A DNA stretch of 64,000 nt from AP-15 sp035538335 (GCA_035538335.1 DATLKN010000052.1:1-64000); one strand, 5' to 3'. Shown: positions 15,925-25,155, counted from the first letter of the stretch. Notes: a model not told the origin generated them from the sequence alone. Translations and numbers: made by a program.

Positions 15925-18147
15925 CTAGGAAACCGGCGCCGGCTCCCGTTCTGGCAGATCGGGCGCGAGGCGGACGCGCGGCGACGCGCCGGCCGCCTGC
16001 GTGACCGCGCCGATCAGCGCCGCGCGGTAGCCGAGTTCGCGCAATTCCGCGAGGCACTCCACGGCCTGTGCCGCCGGCACGCCGGCCAAGAGCCCGCCCG
16101 AGGTCTGCGGATCGGCGATCAGCGCCTCGATCTCCGGCGGCAGCCCGTCGCCGGCGTCGAGCGCGCCCAGCGCCGCCGCATTCTCGGCATGCAGCGAGCT
16201 TCGGATGCCGCGGGCGATCAGCGGCAGCACGCCGTCGAGCGCCGGGATGGCTGACGGGTCGAGGCTGGCATCGACGGCCGAGGCGCGCAGCATTTCGAGG
16301 AGGTGCCCCAAGAGGCCGAACCCGGTCACGTCGGTCGCCGCGCTCGCGCCGTGCCGCGCCAGGCACTCGGCGGCGGCGGCGCTGCATTGCAGCATCGTCG
16401 CGATCGCCGCCTCGACGATCCGCCCCGGCGCCTCGCCGCGCCCGTCGGCAGCGAGGATGATGCCGGTGCCGAGCGGCTTCGTCAGGATCAGCCGGTCGCC
16501 GCGGGCGAGCCCGCCCTTGCGCAAGAGGCGTGTGCGGCGCGGCCGCCCGGTCACGGCGAAGCCGAGCCCGAGTTCGGCGCCTTCCGCGCTGTGCCCGCCG
16601 ACGAGCGCGGCGCCCGCCGGCTCCAATACGTCGAGCGCGCCCTTCAGCATCTGGTAGAGGTCGTGCTCGACGATCGGCCCGCGCCCCGGCGGCACGGTGG
16701 CGATCGCGAGCGCGGTTTCGGGCAGCCCGTCCATCGCATAGATGTCGCCGAGCGCGTGCGTCGCGGCGATGCGGCCGAAGAGATAGGGGTCGTCGACCAT
16801 CGCGCGAAAGAAATCGACGGTCTGCAGCAGCAGCGGCGCGCCGGGAAAGGCGAGCAGCGCCGCGTCGTCGGGGCTCTCGAGGCCGAGCGCCACCGTGCCG
16901 CCGGCGACCGGCTGCAGGCGCTCGATGACGCGGCCGAGGATCTGCGCCGGCACCTTGGCGGCGCAGCCGTTGCAGCGCATAGTATCGGCGCTCTCGCCCG
17001 CCATCGCCGGCAGCTCGCGATAGCGCGCGATCCAGCGCCGGTCGATCCGGTCCTTGAGCCGCCACAGGAGCCGGCCATGCGCGGCGAGGACCCCGCGCGA
17101 CGCGACCGCCTGCCCGTCGCCGGTGCCGATCAGCGCCAGCGCTCGGCGCTGCGGCACGGCGCGGCGCAGCGGCTGGCTGGCGAGCGCGCGGCGCAGATTG
17201 GCGGCGAGCGGCGGGCCTTGCCGCACCGCATAGACGCCGGCCTTCTCGCGCGCGTGCCCGCGCATCGCCGCTACGTCGCCGGCCGCAAAGATCCGCTCCT
17301 GCCCGAGCGCGCGCAGGCACTCGTCGACGACGACGAAGCCGCCCTCGTCGAGGACGAGCCCGGTGGCCGGAAGCCAGGATGCGGCGCCCGCCTGCGTCAC
17401 CCACAGCGCCTCGTCGAAGGCGATCTGCCGGCCGTCGGCGCAGTGCAGCCGATGCGGCTCGACCGAGACGATTTCGCAATGGCTCGCGACGGCGATGCCG
17501 CGCTGCGCGAAGATCCGCTCGAAGATCCGCCGCACCCGCGCATTATGCGACGGCAACAGCGCCTCGCGAGTAACGAGCGTCACGTTGAGCGCGCTCTTGC
17601 GCTCGCCGAACAGTTGCGCGAGGCGGTGCTGCGCCGAAAGGGCCAATTCGACCCCGCCGGCGCCGCCGCCGACGATCGCAAGCGACAGCCTCGGCAGGTC
17701 GCGGGCGCGCAGCAGCAGCCCTTCCCAGCGTCGGGCGAAGCGGTCGATCGGCTTCACCGGGACCGTATGCTCGGCGGCGCCCGGCACCTCGTCGAGGCGA
17801 GGCGCCGAGCCGATGTCGAGCGACAGGAAATCGTAGCGGATCGGCGGGTGCGCCGCGAGCAGCAGGCGGCGCTCGCCGCGCTCGATGCCGCTCGCCTCGT
17901 CATGGATGAAGCGTGCATTGGCGAAGCGGGCCAGCCGGCGCAGGTCGATATGGCAATCGGATAAGGGATAACGGCCGGCGACGTAGCCAGGCAGCATGCC
18001 GGAATAGGGCGTCTCGACGTCCCGGCTGACGAGCGTCAGGCGCACCCCCGGCAGCGGCCGCATGGCGAAGGCTTTCAGCACGCGCACATGCGCGTGCCCG
18101 CCGCCGGCGAGCACCAAATCCTGGGCGATCGGAAGAGTCTGCTGCAT
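15925..18147 (-). CDS. selD: Fusion of an FAD/NAD(P) oxidoreductase with selenophosphate synthetase (SelD)
   Basis: The 740 residues are two enzymes in one chain. Residues ~1-370 form an NDH-2-like pyridine nucleotide-disulfide oxidoreductase (LVLAGGGHAHVRVLKAFAM at the N-terminus, AIVGGGAGGVELAL, IFAAGDVAAM). Residues ~388-735 form SelD, which makes selenophosphate from selenide and ATP. The active site RCNGCAAK has Cys395 and Lys398 where E. coli SelD has Cys17 and Lys20. LESPDDAALLAFPG and TDVTGFGLLGHLLEM are SelD motifs. Cysteine, not selenocysteine, is at the active site. Such fusions are known; the oxidoreductase may supply reduced selenium. No selA, selB or tRNA-Sec is in the window. 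Confidence 0.93.
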   Translation of the reverse strand: MQQTLPIAQDLVLAGGGHAHVRVLKAFAMRPLPGVRLTLVSRDVETPYSGMLPGYVAGRYPLSDCHIDLRRLARFANARFIHDEASGIERGERRLLLAAHPPIRYDFLSLDIGSAPRLDEVPGAAEHTVPVKPIDRFARRWEGLLLRARDLPRLSLAIVGGGAGGVELALSAQHRLAQLFGERKSALNVTLVTREALLPSHNARVRRIFERIFAQRGIAVASHCEIVSVEPHRLHCADGRQIAFDEALWVTQAGAASWLPATGLVLDEGGFVVVDECLRALGQERIFAAGDVAAMRGHAREKAGVYAVRQGPPLAANLRRALASQPLRRAVPQRRALALIGTGDGQAVASRGVLAAHGRLLWRLKDRIDRRWIARYRELPAMAGESADTMRCNGCAAKVPAQILGRVIERLQPVAGGTVALGLESPDDAALLAFPGAPLLLQTVDFFRAMVDDPYLFGRIAATHALGDIYAMDGLPETALAIATVPPGRGPIVEHDLYQMLKGALDVLEPAGAALVGGHSAEGAELGLGFAVTGRPRRTRLLRKGGLARGDRLILTKPLGTGIILAADGRGEAPGRIVEAAIATMLQCSAAAAECLARHGASAATDVTGFGLLGHLLEMLRASAVDASLDPSAIPALDGVLPLIARGIRSSLHAENAAALGALDAGDGLPPEIEALIADPQTSGGLLAGVPAAQAVECLAELRELGYRAALIGAVTQAAGASPRVRLAPDLPEREPAPVS

Positions 18148-18185
18148 CGCCGCGACTATGCCCGATCGCGCCCGCCGAGGCGAGG

Positions 18186-18325
18186 CAAGCCTCCCTCTCC
18201 GCCCCCGGGGGCGGAGAGGGCCGGCGTGAGGTGGGGGATTTCAGGGCCCTCGCGGATGCCCGCCTCACCCTCCCATCGCTTCGCGATGGGCCCCGCCCTC
18301 TCCGCCCTCAGGGCGGAGAGGGCCT
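18186..18325. repeat. Interspersed palindromic repeat, family A (double copy)
   Basis: Two hairpin units back to back: CTCTCCGCCCCCGGGGGCGGAG at the left, and GCCCTCTCCGCCC...GGGCGGAGAGGGC at the right, with ATCGCTTCGCGAT between. It lies between the starts of the SelD fusion gene and the end of the amidohydrolase gene and touches the latter's stop codon. Confidence 0.7.
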
Positions 18326-19463
18326 AGTTGATCAGCCCGTAGAACTTGCCGGCGTTCTCGCAGGTGATTTGGCGGACGATCTGCGGCGCGAGCCCGGCGA
18401 ACTGCTCGTCGATGTATTTCTGCGATTCCGGCCAGATGCCGTCGGTGTGCGGGTAGTCGGAGCCCCACATCAAGGTCTCGACGCCGATCTCGTCGATCAG
18501 CTTCGGGCCGATGCGATCGAACTGGAAGGTCGCCTTGCACTGCCGGCGCCAGTAGTCGCTGGGCTTCAGCGGCATCAGGTCGCGGAAGCGGTCTTCGTAC
18601 TCGAAATCCATGCGGTCGAGCGCGTAAGGCAGCCAGCCGATGCCGCTCTCGCCGAACGAGATCCGGAGGCGCGGATAGCGCTCCAATACGCCGGCCCCGA
18701 TCATCGCCGCGATGATGTTGATGAGGCCCATCTGGAAGGCGGAGACGCCGGTGAAGAGCGCGGCTCGCCGGGTCTTGCCGGAGGCCTGCTCGCGCGCCCT
18801 CGGATCGGTCGTCGGGAAGGTGTGGAAATGCAGCGGCAACTGCACCTCGTTGACCGCCTGCCACAACGGCTCCCATATCGGGTGCCACATCGGCTCCATG
18901 TCCCAGGAGCAGGACAGTTCGAGCCCCTTGATACCCATCTTGGCGACCCGGTGGATCTCCTTCACCGCCGCATCGATGTCGCCATAGGGCAGGCATGCCA
19001 GGCCGATCTGGCGATCGGGATAATGGCTGCAGAAATCCTTCAGCCAGTCGTTGTAGATGCGCAGCATCTCGTTCGAGGCTTCGCGGTCGTTGAGCCGCGA
19101 GGCGGCGCCGAGGATGCCGTAGATGACTTCCGCGTCGACCCCGTCGCGGTCCATGTCCTTGATGCGCAGATGCGGGTCGGAGCAGCGCCGGATGTCGCGC
19201 TTGCCGTCCTCGTACATGCCGGTCTCGGCCATCTTGTCGACGCGGTAGTTCTGCCCCGGGACGAAGGGCGCGCCGCCCGGCCCGACGCCGTTCTTGAGGC
19301 CGAAATTGGCGCCGTTCTTGGCCACCCATTGCGGCCCCTGCGGGCCGTCCTCGACATAGGGCATGCGCTCCCTCATCTCGGCCCGCGCCTGCGAGGTGAA
19401 CAGGTCGGGCGGCATCCACGGCATGTCGAGATGGCAGTCGGCCGAGATCCTGCGGTACTGCAT
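18324..19463 (-). CDS. Amidohydrolase family 2 (metal-dependent hydrolase/decarboxylase)
   Basis: A 379-residue TIM-barrel metal enzyme of the Amidohydro_2 group that includes ACMSD and resorcylate decarboxylases. ISADCHLDMP provides a first metal-binding Cys/His position (a variant of the usual D-x-H), PLHFHTFPTTDPRA a later histidine and WGSDYPHTDG the C-terminal Asp. The ATG at 19463 is chosen for family fit (MQYRRISADCHL) and a GGGGAAG upstream; the frame stays open further but is not family-like. The substrate is unknown. It is divergent from the VOC and dehalogenase-like genes, which may belong to the same degradative route. Confidence 0.85.
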   Translation of the reverse strand: MQYRRISADCHLDMPWMPPDLFTSQARAEMRERMPYVEDGPQGPQWVAKNGANFGLKNGVGPGGAPFVPGQNYRVDKMAETGMYEDGKRDIRRCSDPHLRIKDMDRDGVDAEVIYGILGAASRLNDREASNEMLRIYNDWLKDFCSHYPDRQIGLACLPYGDIDAAVKEIHRVAKMGIKGLELSCSWDMEPMWHPIWEPLWQAVNEVQLPLHFHTFPTTDPRAREQASGKTRRAALFTGVSAFQMGLINIIAAMIGAGVLERYPRLRISFGESGIGWLPYALDRMDFEYEDRFRDLMPLKPSDYWRRQCKATFQFDRIGPKLIDEIGVETLMWGSDYPHTDGIWPESQKYIDEQFAGLAPQIVRQITCENAGKFYGLIN

Positions 19464-19618
19464 CGTTTCTTCCCCGCTTCTTCGAATGGGCAAGCCCGTC
19501 GGAAAAACTCTACTCCCGGCGCGGCTTTCTTTCCTAGCGGCGCGTGCGTGAGCGGCTTGCATGGCTGCGGCTCGTTGCCGCATGATCGCTGTGCGTCCTT
19601 TCGCGGAGGAGCCCAGCC

Positions 19619-20032
19619 ATGCCGGACACCATCGAAGCCGAGAGTGCGGTTGCCGTCCTCGGGCTCGACCACGTCGTGCTGCGCGTCGCCGATCTCGACC
19701 GCGCCGTCGCCTTTTACGGGCGTGTGCTCGGCCTCAATGTCGAGCGCACGCTGGAAAAGCCGAAGCTCGTGCAGTTGCGCGCCGGCCAATCGCTGATCGA
19801 CCTGGTGCCGGCCGAAGAGGGCAAGCCGGCCGGGCGCAATATGGACCATTTCGCAGTGCGCATCCGGAATTTCGACGCTGCCGCATTGGCCGCGCATCTG
19901 AAGCGGCAGGGGGTCGCGGTCGGCGAGGTGCATGAGCGCTACGGCGCCGAAGGCTACGGCTCCTCCATCTACATCGAGGACCCCGACGGCAATACCGTCG
20001 AGTTGAAGGGCCCGGCCTACCGCAAGCTGTGA
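19619..20032 (+). CDS. VOC (glyoxalase/dioxygenase) family protein
   Basis: A 137-residue single-domain vicinal-oxygen-chelate protein. It starts the fold with VLGLDHVVLRVADLDRAVAF, has the second half DHFAVRIRNFDAAALAAHL, and ends SSIYIEDPDGNTVELKG. His (LDHV), His (MDHFAV) and Glu (TVELK) are the usual metal ligands. The substrate could be an aromatic ring-cleavage intermediate or a glutathione adduct; the sequence does not decide. The gene ends 8 bp before the next one, so they are cotranscribed. Confidence 0.87.
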   Translation: MPDTIEAESAVAVLGLDHVVLRVADLDRAVAFYGRVLGLNVERTLEKPKLVQLRAGQSLIDLVPAEEGKPAGRNMDHFAVRIRNFDAAALAAHLKRQGVAVGEVHERYGAEGYGSSIYIEDPDGNTVELKGPAYRKL

Positions 20033-20040
20033 GCTGAATC

Positions 20041-20922
20041 GTGGCCGAGTTCTTTCCGGGCTTCGCGCGGCGCCGGATCGACACTTCGGGCGCCGCCATC
20101 AACCTCGTCACCGGCGGCAGCGGGCCGCCGCTGCTGCTGTTGCATGGCTATCCCGAGACGCACCTGATGTGGCGCAAGCTGGCGCCGCGCCTCGCCGCCG
20201 ACTTCACCCTCGTCATTCCCGATCTGCGCGGCTACGGCGACTCCTCGAAGCCGCCCGCCGGCCCCGATCAGGCGAATTATGCGAAACGCGCGCTGGCCCT
20301 CGACCAGGTCGAGGCGATGGCCGCGCTCGGCTTCGAGCGCTTCCGGGTTGCCGGCCACGACCGCGGCGCGCGCGTCGCGCACCGCCTCGCGCTCGACCAT
20401 CCGGGAAAGGTCGAGCGCGTCGCACTGCTCGACATCGTGCCGACGCTCTATCGCTTCGAGACGATCGACCAAAAGGCGGCGACCGCGAGCTTTCACTGGT
20501 TCTTTCTGATCCAGGGCGGCGGATTGCCGGAGCGCCTGATCGGCGCGGAAGCGGAATTCTTTCTGCGCCACATGATGGGTGCCGCCGGCCGCGATCCGCG
20601 GATCGTCGAGCCGGCGGCCTTCGCCGAATATCTGCGCTGCTTTTCCGACCCCGAAACGATCCGCGCGACCTGCGACGAATATCGCGCCGGCGCCGGCATC
20701 GACCTCGTCCACGACCGCGCCGACCGCGGCCGCCGCATCGAGCCGCCGCTCTGCGTCCTGTGGGGCGCGCGCAGCGCCCAGGGCAGCGGCTACGACCTCC
20801 TCGCTGTATGGCGCGAGCGGGCCGAAACCGTCACCGGCCAGGCGGTCGAAAGCGGCCATTTCCTCGCCGAAGAGGCGCCCGAGGCGACCCGTCGGGCATT
20901 GCAGGAATTTTTCGCCGCCTGA
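20041..20922 (+). CDS. Alpha/beta hydrolase of the haloacetate dehalogenase type
   Basis: A 293-residue hydrolase starting with GTG. The nucleophile elbow is GHDRGAR, with an aspartate (about residue 107) in place of serine, as in fluoroacetate dehalogenase and epoxide hydrolases. DLRGYGDSSKP, VALLDIVPT and ESGHFLAEEAP (catalytic His) match the fluoroacetate dehalogenase family closely, as does SFHWFFLIQ with the halide-pocket His-Trp. It probably hydrolyses a halo-acid or related ester. Eight bases separate it from the VOC gene. Confidence 0.85.
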   Translation: MAEFFPGFARRRIDTSGAAINLVTGGSGPPLLLLHGYPETHLMWRKLAPRLAADFTLVIPDLRGYGDSSKPPAGPDQANYAKRALALDQVEAMAALGFERFRVAGHDRGARVAHRLALDHPGKVERVALLDIVPTLYRFETIDQKAATASFHWFFLIQGGGLPERLIGAEAEFFLRHMMGAAGRDPRIVEPAAFAEYLRCFSDPETIRATCDEYRAGAGIDLVHDRADRGRRIEPPLCVLWGARSAQGSGYDLLAVWRERAETVTGQAVESGHFLAEEAPEATRRALQEFFAA

Positions 20923-21051
20923 GACGGTCCGCCTGCGTGAGCGGGCTCACATGCGGCGGCGCGGCGCGGCGATAAGTTGATGCGCGAGGCATCGTAAGGC
21001 GCGCTGCGATTTGTCGGCTGTGTTATCGTCGCCCGGGACGGGAGGCAGCAC

Positions 21052-22143
21052 ATGACCGTGCGAGCGGGTGGGCCCGGCGTGCGGACCGCGAGGGGTAGCC
21101 TCGGGCGGCGCGATCTCCTTCTTTTCGCCGCCGCCGCGGCCGGCTGCAAGGCGGCTCGCGCCCAGGGAAGGATGCCGCGCGTCGGCTTCATCGAGGCCGG
21201 GTCGCCGAAAACGCAGGGCCGGCTTCTCGCCGCGTTTCGCGACGGACTCGCGTCGCTCGGCTGGGTCGACGGCAAAAACGTCATCATTGTCGAAGCCTGG
21301 GGCGAGGGGGAGGCCGGCCGCCTGCCCGGCATCGTCGACGGGCTGAACTGGTCGGCGATCGACGCTCTCGTCACCGGCGCCGCGCCGGCCGCGGTCGCGG
21401 CCGCCGAGGTGACGCGCGCGATCCCGATCGTGCTCGCCGGCGTCCGCGATGCGGCCGCCCTCGGCCTCACCGGCCGCAACGTCACCGGCCTGTCGGCCTC
21501 GACCTTGGATCTCGCCGGTCGGCAATTGCAGCTGTTGAAGACAACCGCGCCGGCGATGCGCCACATCGCGGCGATCGCCGATTTCGAAGGGCCCGGTGCC
21601 GACCGGCGATGGCTCGCGGTGCAGACGAGTTGCGACCGGCTCGGGCTGCAGCTCCTGGAATTGCAGACGACGACGCGGGGGGCGGTCGAGCGCGCTTTCG
21701 AGCTGGCCCGCAACGAGGGCTGCGACGGGCTGTGGGTCGCCTTCGACCGCGCCGCTCCCGAGGAGCGCGCGGCGGTGGTCCGGCTCGCCGCCGACAACCG
21801 GCTGCCGGCGATTTCTCCGGCGCGCAGCTTTGTGGAATTGGGCGGGCTGATGTCGTACGGCACCGATCCGCGCGATCTGTTCCGGCGGGCCGCCCTCTAT
21901 GTCGACAAGATCCTGAAAGGCGCGCACCCGGCCGATCTGCCGCTCGCGCCGCCGGCGAAATACCATCTCGCCGTCAACCGCACGGCGGCACAGGCGCTTG
22001 GCTTGACGATCCCGCCGGCGGTCCTCGCCCGCGCCGACGAAATCGTCGAGAGGGAGGTGGAGCGGCCGCTCCCACCGCCGCCGATGCCGCCGCCGCGCCT
22101 CGAGGGGCCGGAGGCGAAGAGCGGCTCGGTGGGCGGCGGATGA
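21052..22143 (+). CDS. ABC transporter substrate-binding protein, PF04392 type (copy 1 of 4)
   Basis: A 363-residue periplasmic binding protein with a twin-arginine-like leader (SLGRRDLLLFAAAAAGCKAA) and the ABC_sub_bind fold (RVGFIEAGSPKTQGRLLAAFRDGL, then LGWVDGKNVIIVEAWGEG, ending LGLTIPPAVLARADEIVE). An added proline-rich tail (RPLPPPPMPPPRLEG) is absent from the other copies. It has GGAGG before its ATG. It is the first of four paralogues joined by ATGA overlaps. No permease or ATPase gene is adjacent, so the ligand may be sensed rather than transported, but that is inference. Confidence 0.86.
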   Translation: MTVRAGGPGVRTARGSLGRRDLLLFAAAAAGCKAARAQGRMPRVGFIEAGSPKTQGRLLAAFRDGLASLGWVDGKNVIIVEAWGEGEAGRLPGIVDGLNWSAIDALVTGAAPAAVAAAEVTRAIPIVLAGVRDAAALGLTGRNVTGLSASTLDLAGRQLQLLKTTAPAMRHIAAIADFEGPGADRRWLAVQTSCDRLGLQLLELQTTTRGAVERAFELARNEGCDGLWVAFDRAAPEERAAVVRLAADNRLPAISPARSFVELGGLMSYGTDPRDLFRRAALYVDKILKGAHPADLPLAPPAKYHLAVNRTAAQALGLTIPPAVLARADEIVEREVERPLPPPPMPPPRLEGPEAKSGSVGGG

Positions 22144-23108
22144 GGCGGCGCGAGCTGCTGGTCCTGTGTTGCGGCGGTATGCTCGTTTCGCCGCTTGCTG
22201 CGCGCGCACAGGGGCGGACGCGGATCGGCTATCTGGGTGCGGCGCCCAGGAGTTCCGCATCGGTCCGCGCTTTCTTCGACGAGTTGAAACGCCTCGGCTA
22301 CGCCGAGGGCCGCAATCTCGACGCGCTGTACCACGATATTGGGGAGGATCCGGGCCGGCTGCCGCAATTCGCGGCCGCGATGGCCGGCGCCCATCTCGGG
22401 GCGATCGTCGCGGACGGATCGGAAGCGCCGCTGCGGGCGGCGCGCGCCGCTGCCCCCGGCACGCCGGTCGTCATCGTCGCGGTCAATTACGATCCGGTCG
22501 CGCGCGGCTATGCGGCGAGCCTCGCGCATCCGGGGGGCGAGGTCACCGGGGTTCTGTTCCGCTCGCTGGAGATCGTCGGAAAGCAGGTCGAGCTGCTGAA
22601 GACGATGATGCCGCGGGCGAGCCGTCTGACGATAGTGTGGGGTGTCGAAAACCCGGACGAATTCGCGGCCGCGAAGGCCGGCGCCAAGGCGCAGGGGCTG
22701 GACGTCCAGTCTTTCGAGCTGGGGCCGCCGCCCTACGACTTCGAGGCGATGTTCCGCCGGCTCGCGCAGGGCGCCCCAGCGATGGTGCTGATGCTGTCGC
22801 CGCCCGGGTTCGCCGCGCATCACCGCCGCGTCGCCGGCCTGGCGCTGCGCCACCGGCTGCCTGCGATGTTCCGCTTCAAGGATTTCGTCGAGGCCGGCGG
22901 GCTCATTTCCTACGGCGTCAACCGCGCCGCGATGCGCCGGCGCGCCGCCGATTACGTCGCCAAGATTCTCGCCGGCGCCAGGCCCGGCGACCTGCCGATC
23001 GAGCGGGCCGACACCTTCGAACTGGCGGTCAACCTGAAAACCGCTCGGGCTCTCGGCATCGTGATCCCGCCGCGGATCCTCGCGCGCGCCGACGAGGTGA
23101 TCCAATGA
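22140..23108 (+). CDS. ABC transporter substrate-binding protein, PF04392 type (copy 2 of 4)
   Basis: A 322-residue paralogue starting MRRRELLVLCCGGMLVSPLA, an RRR-x-L leader of Tat or Sec type. TRIGYLGAAPRSSASVRAFF opens the binding fold and ALGIVIPPRILARADEVIQ closes it, as in the other copies. The ATG is within the TGA of copy 1 (ATGA). The open frame extends far upstream inside copy 1 but only as a shadow. The ligand of this family is usually unknown; a few members bind purines, aromatic acids or tryptophan. Confidence 0.85.
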   Translation: MRRRELLVLCCGGMLVSPLAARAQGRTRIGYLGAAPRSSASVRAFFDELKRLGYAEGRNLDALYHDIGEDPGRLPQFAAAMAGAHLGAIVADGSEAPLRAARAAAPGTPVVIVAVNYDPVARGYAASLAHPGGEVTGVLFRSLEIVGKQVELLKTMMPRASRLTIVWGVENPDEFAAAKAGAKAQGLDVQSFELGPPPYDFEAMFRRLAQGAPAMVLMLSPPGFAAHHRRVAGLALRHRLPAMFRFKDFVEAGGLISYGVNRAAMRRRAADYVAKILAGARPGDLPIERADTFELAVNLKTARALGIVIPPRILARADEVIQ

Positions 23109-24100
23109 GGCGGCGCCACTTCATCGCCGGTTTGGCATCGGCGGCGGCCGCGCGCCGCGCCTGGGCGCAGGCGGCGCCGGGCCCGGCGCATATCGCCTTC
23201 GTACACAGCGGGATTCCCGCGGCCCAGCTCACCGCGGCGAGCAAGACCCCGTGGGTCCGCGTGTTTTTCGAGAGCTTGCGCAGGCTCGGTTATGTCGAGG
23301 GCAAGAACCTCGTCGTCGAGCGCTATTCCGCCGAAGGGCGCACCGAGCGCTTCGCCGAGCTGGCGCGCGCGGTCGTCGCGCAGAAGCCCGATGCGATCGT
23401 CGCGAACGGCCCGCTCGTCGGCAGGCTCAAGGCCGCGACGGGCACAATCCCGATCGTCGCCATCATGGGGGATCCGGTCCGCTTCGGCCTCGTCGCAAGC
23501 CTCGCGCGGCCGGGCGGCAATGTGACCGGGGTCAGCGTCGACGCCGGCATCGAGGTCTACGGCAAGGATCTGCAGATCCTGAAAGAGGCGATCCCGTCCG
23601 CCGCGAAGATCGCCTATCTCGGCTCGCCGGGCCTCTTGGGTGGGGTGGCTGGGCAGGGGCTCCAAGACGGTGGCCGCCGCCTCGGCGTGTCGGTCGTCCT
23701 GATGCCGCTCGAGGAAGCGACCCCGGCGCGGTTTCGCGAGGTTTTCGCGGAGATGGCGCGGCAGCGGGTGGACGGCCTGATGGTGAGCCCCGAGGGCGAA
23801 TACCTGGCGCAATACCGGCTGATCGTCGATCTCGCCAAGGAGGGCCGGCTGCCGGGCATCTATCCCTACCGCGATTTCGTCGAAGCCGGCGGGCTGATGG
23901 CCTATGCGCCCGATCTCGCCGATCTCGCGAACCGCATGGCAGGGCAGGTGCGCGACATCCTCGGCGGCGCCGATCCCGGGCAGATCCCGGTTTATCAGGC
24001 CACCACCTTCACGTTGATCGTCAATCTGAAGACCGCGAAGGCGCTCGGCCTAACCGTGCCGCCGATCCTCCTGGCTCAAGCCGACGAGGTGATCCAATGA
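23105..24100 (+). CDS. ABC transporter substrate-binding protein, PF04392 type (copy 3 of 4)
   Basis: A 331-residue paralogue with leader MRRRHFIAGLASAAAARRAW and the family end ALGLTVPPILLAQADEVIQ. HIAFVHSGIPAAQLTAASKT and RLGYVEGKNLVVERYSAEG are the first conserved blocks. It overlaps copies 2 and 4 by ATGA at both ends, so all four proteins should be made from one message in linked amounts. Divergence from its neighbours is substantial outside the motifs, so the duplication is not recent. Confidence 0.85.
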   Translation: MRRRHFIAGLASAAAARRAWAQAAPGPAHIAFVHSGIPAAQLTAASKTPWVRVFFESLRRLGYVEGKNLVVERYSAEGRTERFAELARAVVAQKPDAIVANGPLVGRLKAATGTIPIVAIMGDPVRFGLVASLARPGGNVTGVSVDAGIEVYGKDLQILKEAIPSAAKIAYLGSPGLLGGVAGQGLQDGGRRLGVSVVLMPLEEATPARFREVFAEMARQRVDGLMVSPEGEYLAQYRLIVDLAKEGRLPGIYPYRDFVEAGGLMAYAPDLADLANRMAGQVRDILGGADPGQIPVYQATTFTLIVNLKTAKALGLTVPPILLAQADEVIQ

Positions 24101-25089
24101 GACGCCGCCAGTTCGTCGCTCTTCTCGGCGGCCTCGCCGCCGTTCCCTCGGCCAGCGTGCTGGCGCAGGGGACGCAGCCGGCGCAATCCGTCAGCCGCAT
24201 CGGCCTGCTCGGGTCGGGGCCGCCTTTCGGCGGCAAGAGCCCGATCGTCCTCGGACTCGGTGCCGCCTTCAAAGCGCACGGCTACATGGTGGGCCGCGAT
24301 GTCGTATTCGTGGGGCGGGCCGCCGCCGGCGACGAGAAGCGCCTGCCCGGGCTCGTCGGCGAGCTGACGGCGAGCGGCGTCCGGCTGATCGTCTCGCTGG
24401 GGTATCCGGCGGCGGTCGCGGCGAAGGAGCACACGCGGCTTGCGGTGGTCGCGATGAACACCGGCGATCCGGTCGCGACCCGGCTGGTCGAGAGCCTCGC
24501 GCGCCCCGGCGGCCACGTTACCGGGATCTCCGACATCGCCAGCGAGCTGGCGGCCAAGCGGCTGCAGCTGCTGACCGAAGCGGTGCCGCATGTGCGCAAG
24601 GTCGCGATGCTGTGGAACGCCGACAATCTCGGCATGACCTTCCGCTACAAGGCGGCCAGGGCGGCGGCGCTGCGGCTGCATATCGAGGTGCAGCCATTGG
24701 GGGTGCGCGAGCCGGACGATTTCGGCTCGGCCTTCGCGGCGATGACGAAGGATCCGCCGGACGCGATCCTGATGGTGACCGACGCGCTGACCATCCTCAA
24801 CCATCGCCGCGTCTTCGAGTTCGCCGCGGCGCACCGGCTGCCGGCGATCTACGAATTCGATTTTCTGGTGCGCGACGGCGGCCTGATGTCGTACGGCCCC
24901 GATGACGCCGAAACCTACGATCGCGTCGCCGGGCTCGCCGACCGCATCCTGAAGGGCGCGAACCCCGCCGATCTTCCGTTCGAGGAGCCGACCAAATTCG
25001 ACCTGGCGGTCAACCTGAAGACCGCGAAGGCGATCGGCCTCAAGATCCCCCGGGCGATCCTCGCCCGCGCCGACGAGGTCGTCGAATGA
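24097..25089 (+). CDS. ABC transporter substrate-binding protein, PF04392 type (copy 4 of 4)
   Basis: A 330-residue paralogue with leader MRRRQFVALLGGLAAVPSAS and end AIGLKIPRAILARADEVVE. SRIGLLGSGPPFGGKSPIVL opens the mature domain, and VAMNTGDPVATRLVESLARP with GGHVTGIS is the typical hinge region. It lies 66 bp before the multi-GAF kinase gene on the same strand, so the kinase is probably in the same transcript. This makes a periplasmic-sensing link between binding proteins and kinase worth testing. Confidence 0.85.
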   Translation: MRRRQFVALLGGLAAVPSASVLAQGTQPAQSVSRIGLLGSGPPFGGKSPIVLGLGAAFKAHGYMVGRDVVFVGRAAAGDEKRLPGLVGELTASGVRLIVSLGYPAAVAAKEHTRLAVVAMNTGDPVATRLVESLARPGGHVTGISDIASELAAKRLQLLTEAVPHVRKVAMLWNADNLGMTFRYKAARAAALRLHIEVQPLGVREPDDFGSAFAAMTKDPPDAILMVTDALTILNHRRVFEFAAAHRLPAIYEFDFLVRDGGLMSYGPDDAETYDRVAGLADRILKGANPADLPFEEPTKFDLAVNLKTAKAIGLKIPRAILARADEVVE

Positions 25090-25155
25090 GGCGGCGCGAG
25101 CCCGGCGATACCGGCTCGCGCGGAAATCGGCTATGATGCGCGCCGCGGGAAGGCG

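Noticed and set aside
16303..17964. A 553-residue plus-strand frame opposite the SelD fusion
   Set aside because: Long antisense frames are expected in GC-rich coding DNA, and this one has shadow-like Arg/Ala/Gly composition with no family motifs.
21609..24100. Long frames (499 and 644 residues) across the binding-protein genes
   Set aside because: Extensions upstream of the RRR leader sequences are Arg/Ala-rich shadows of the preceding paralogue.
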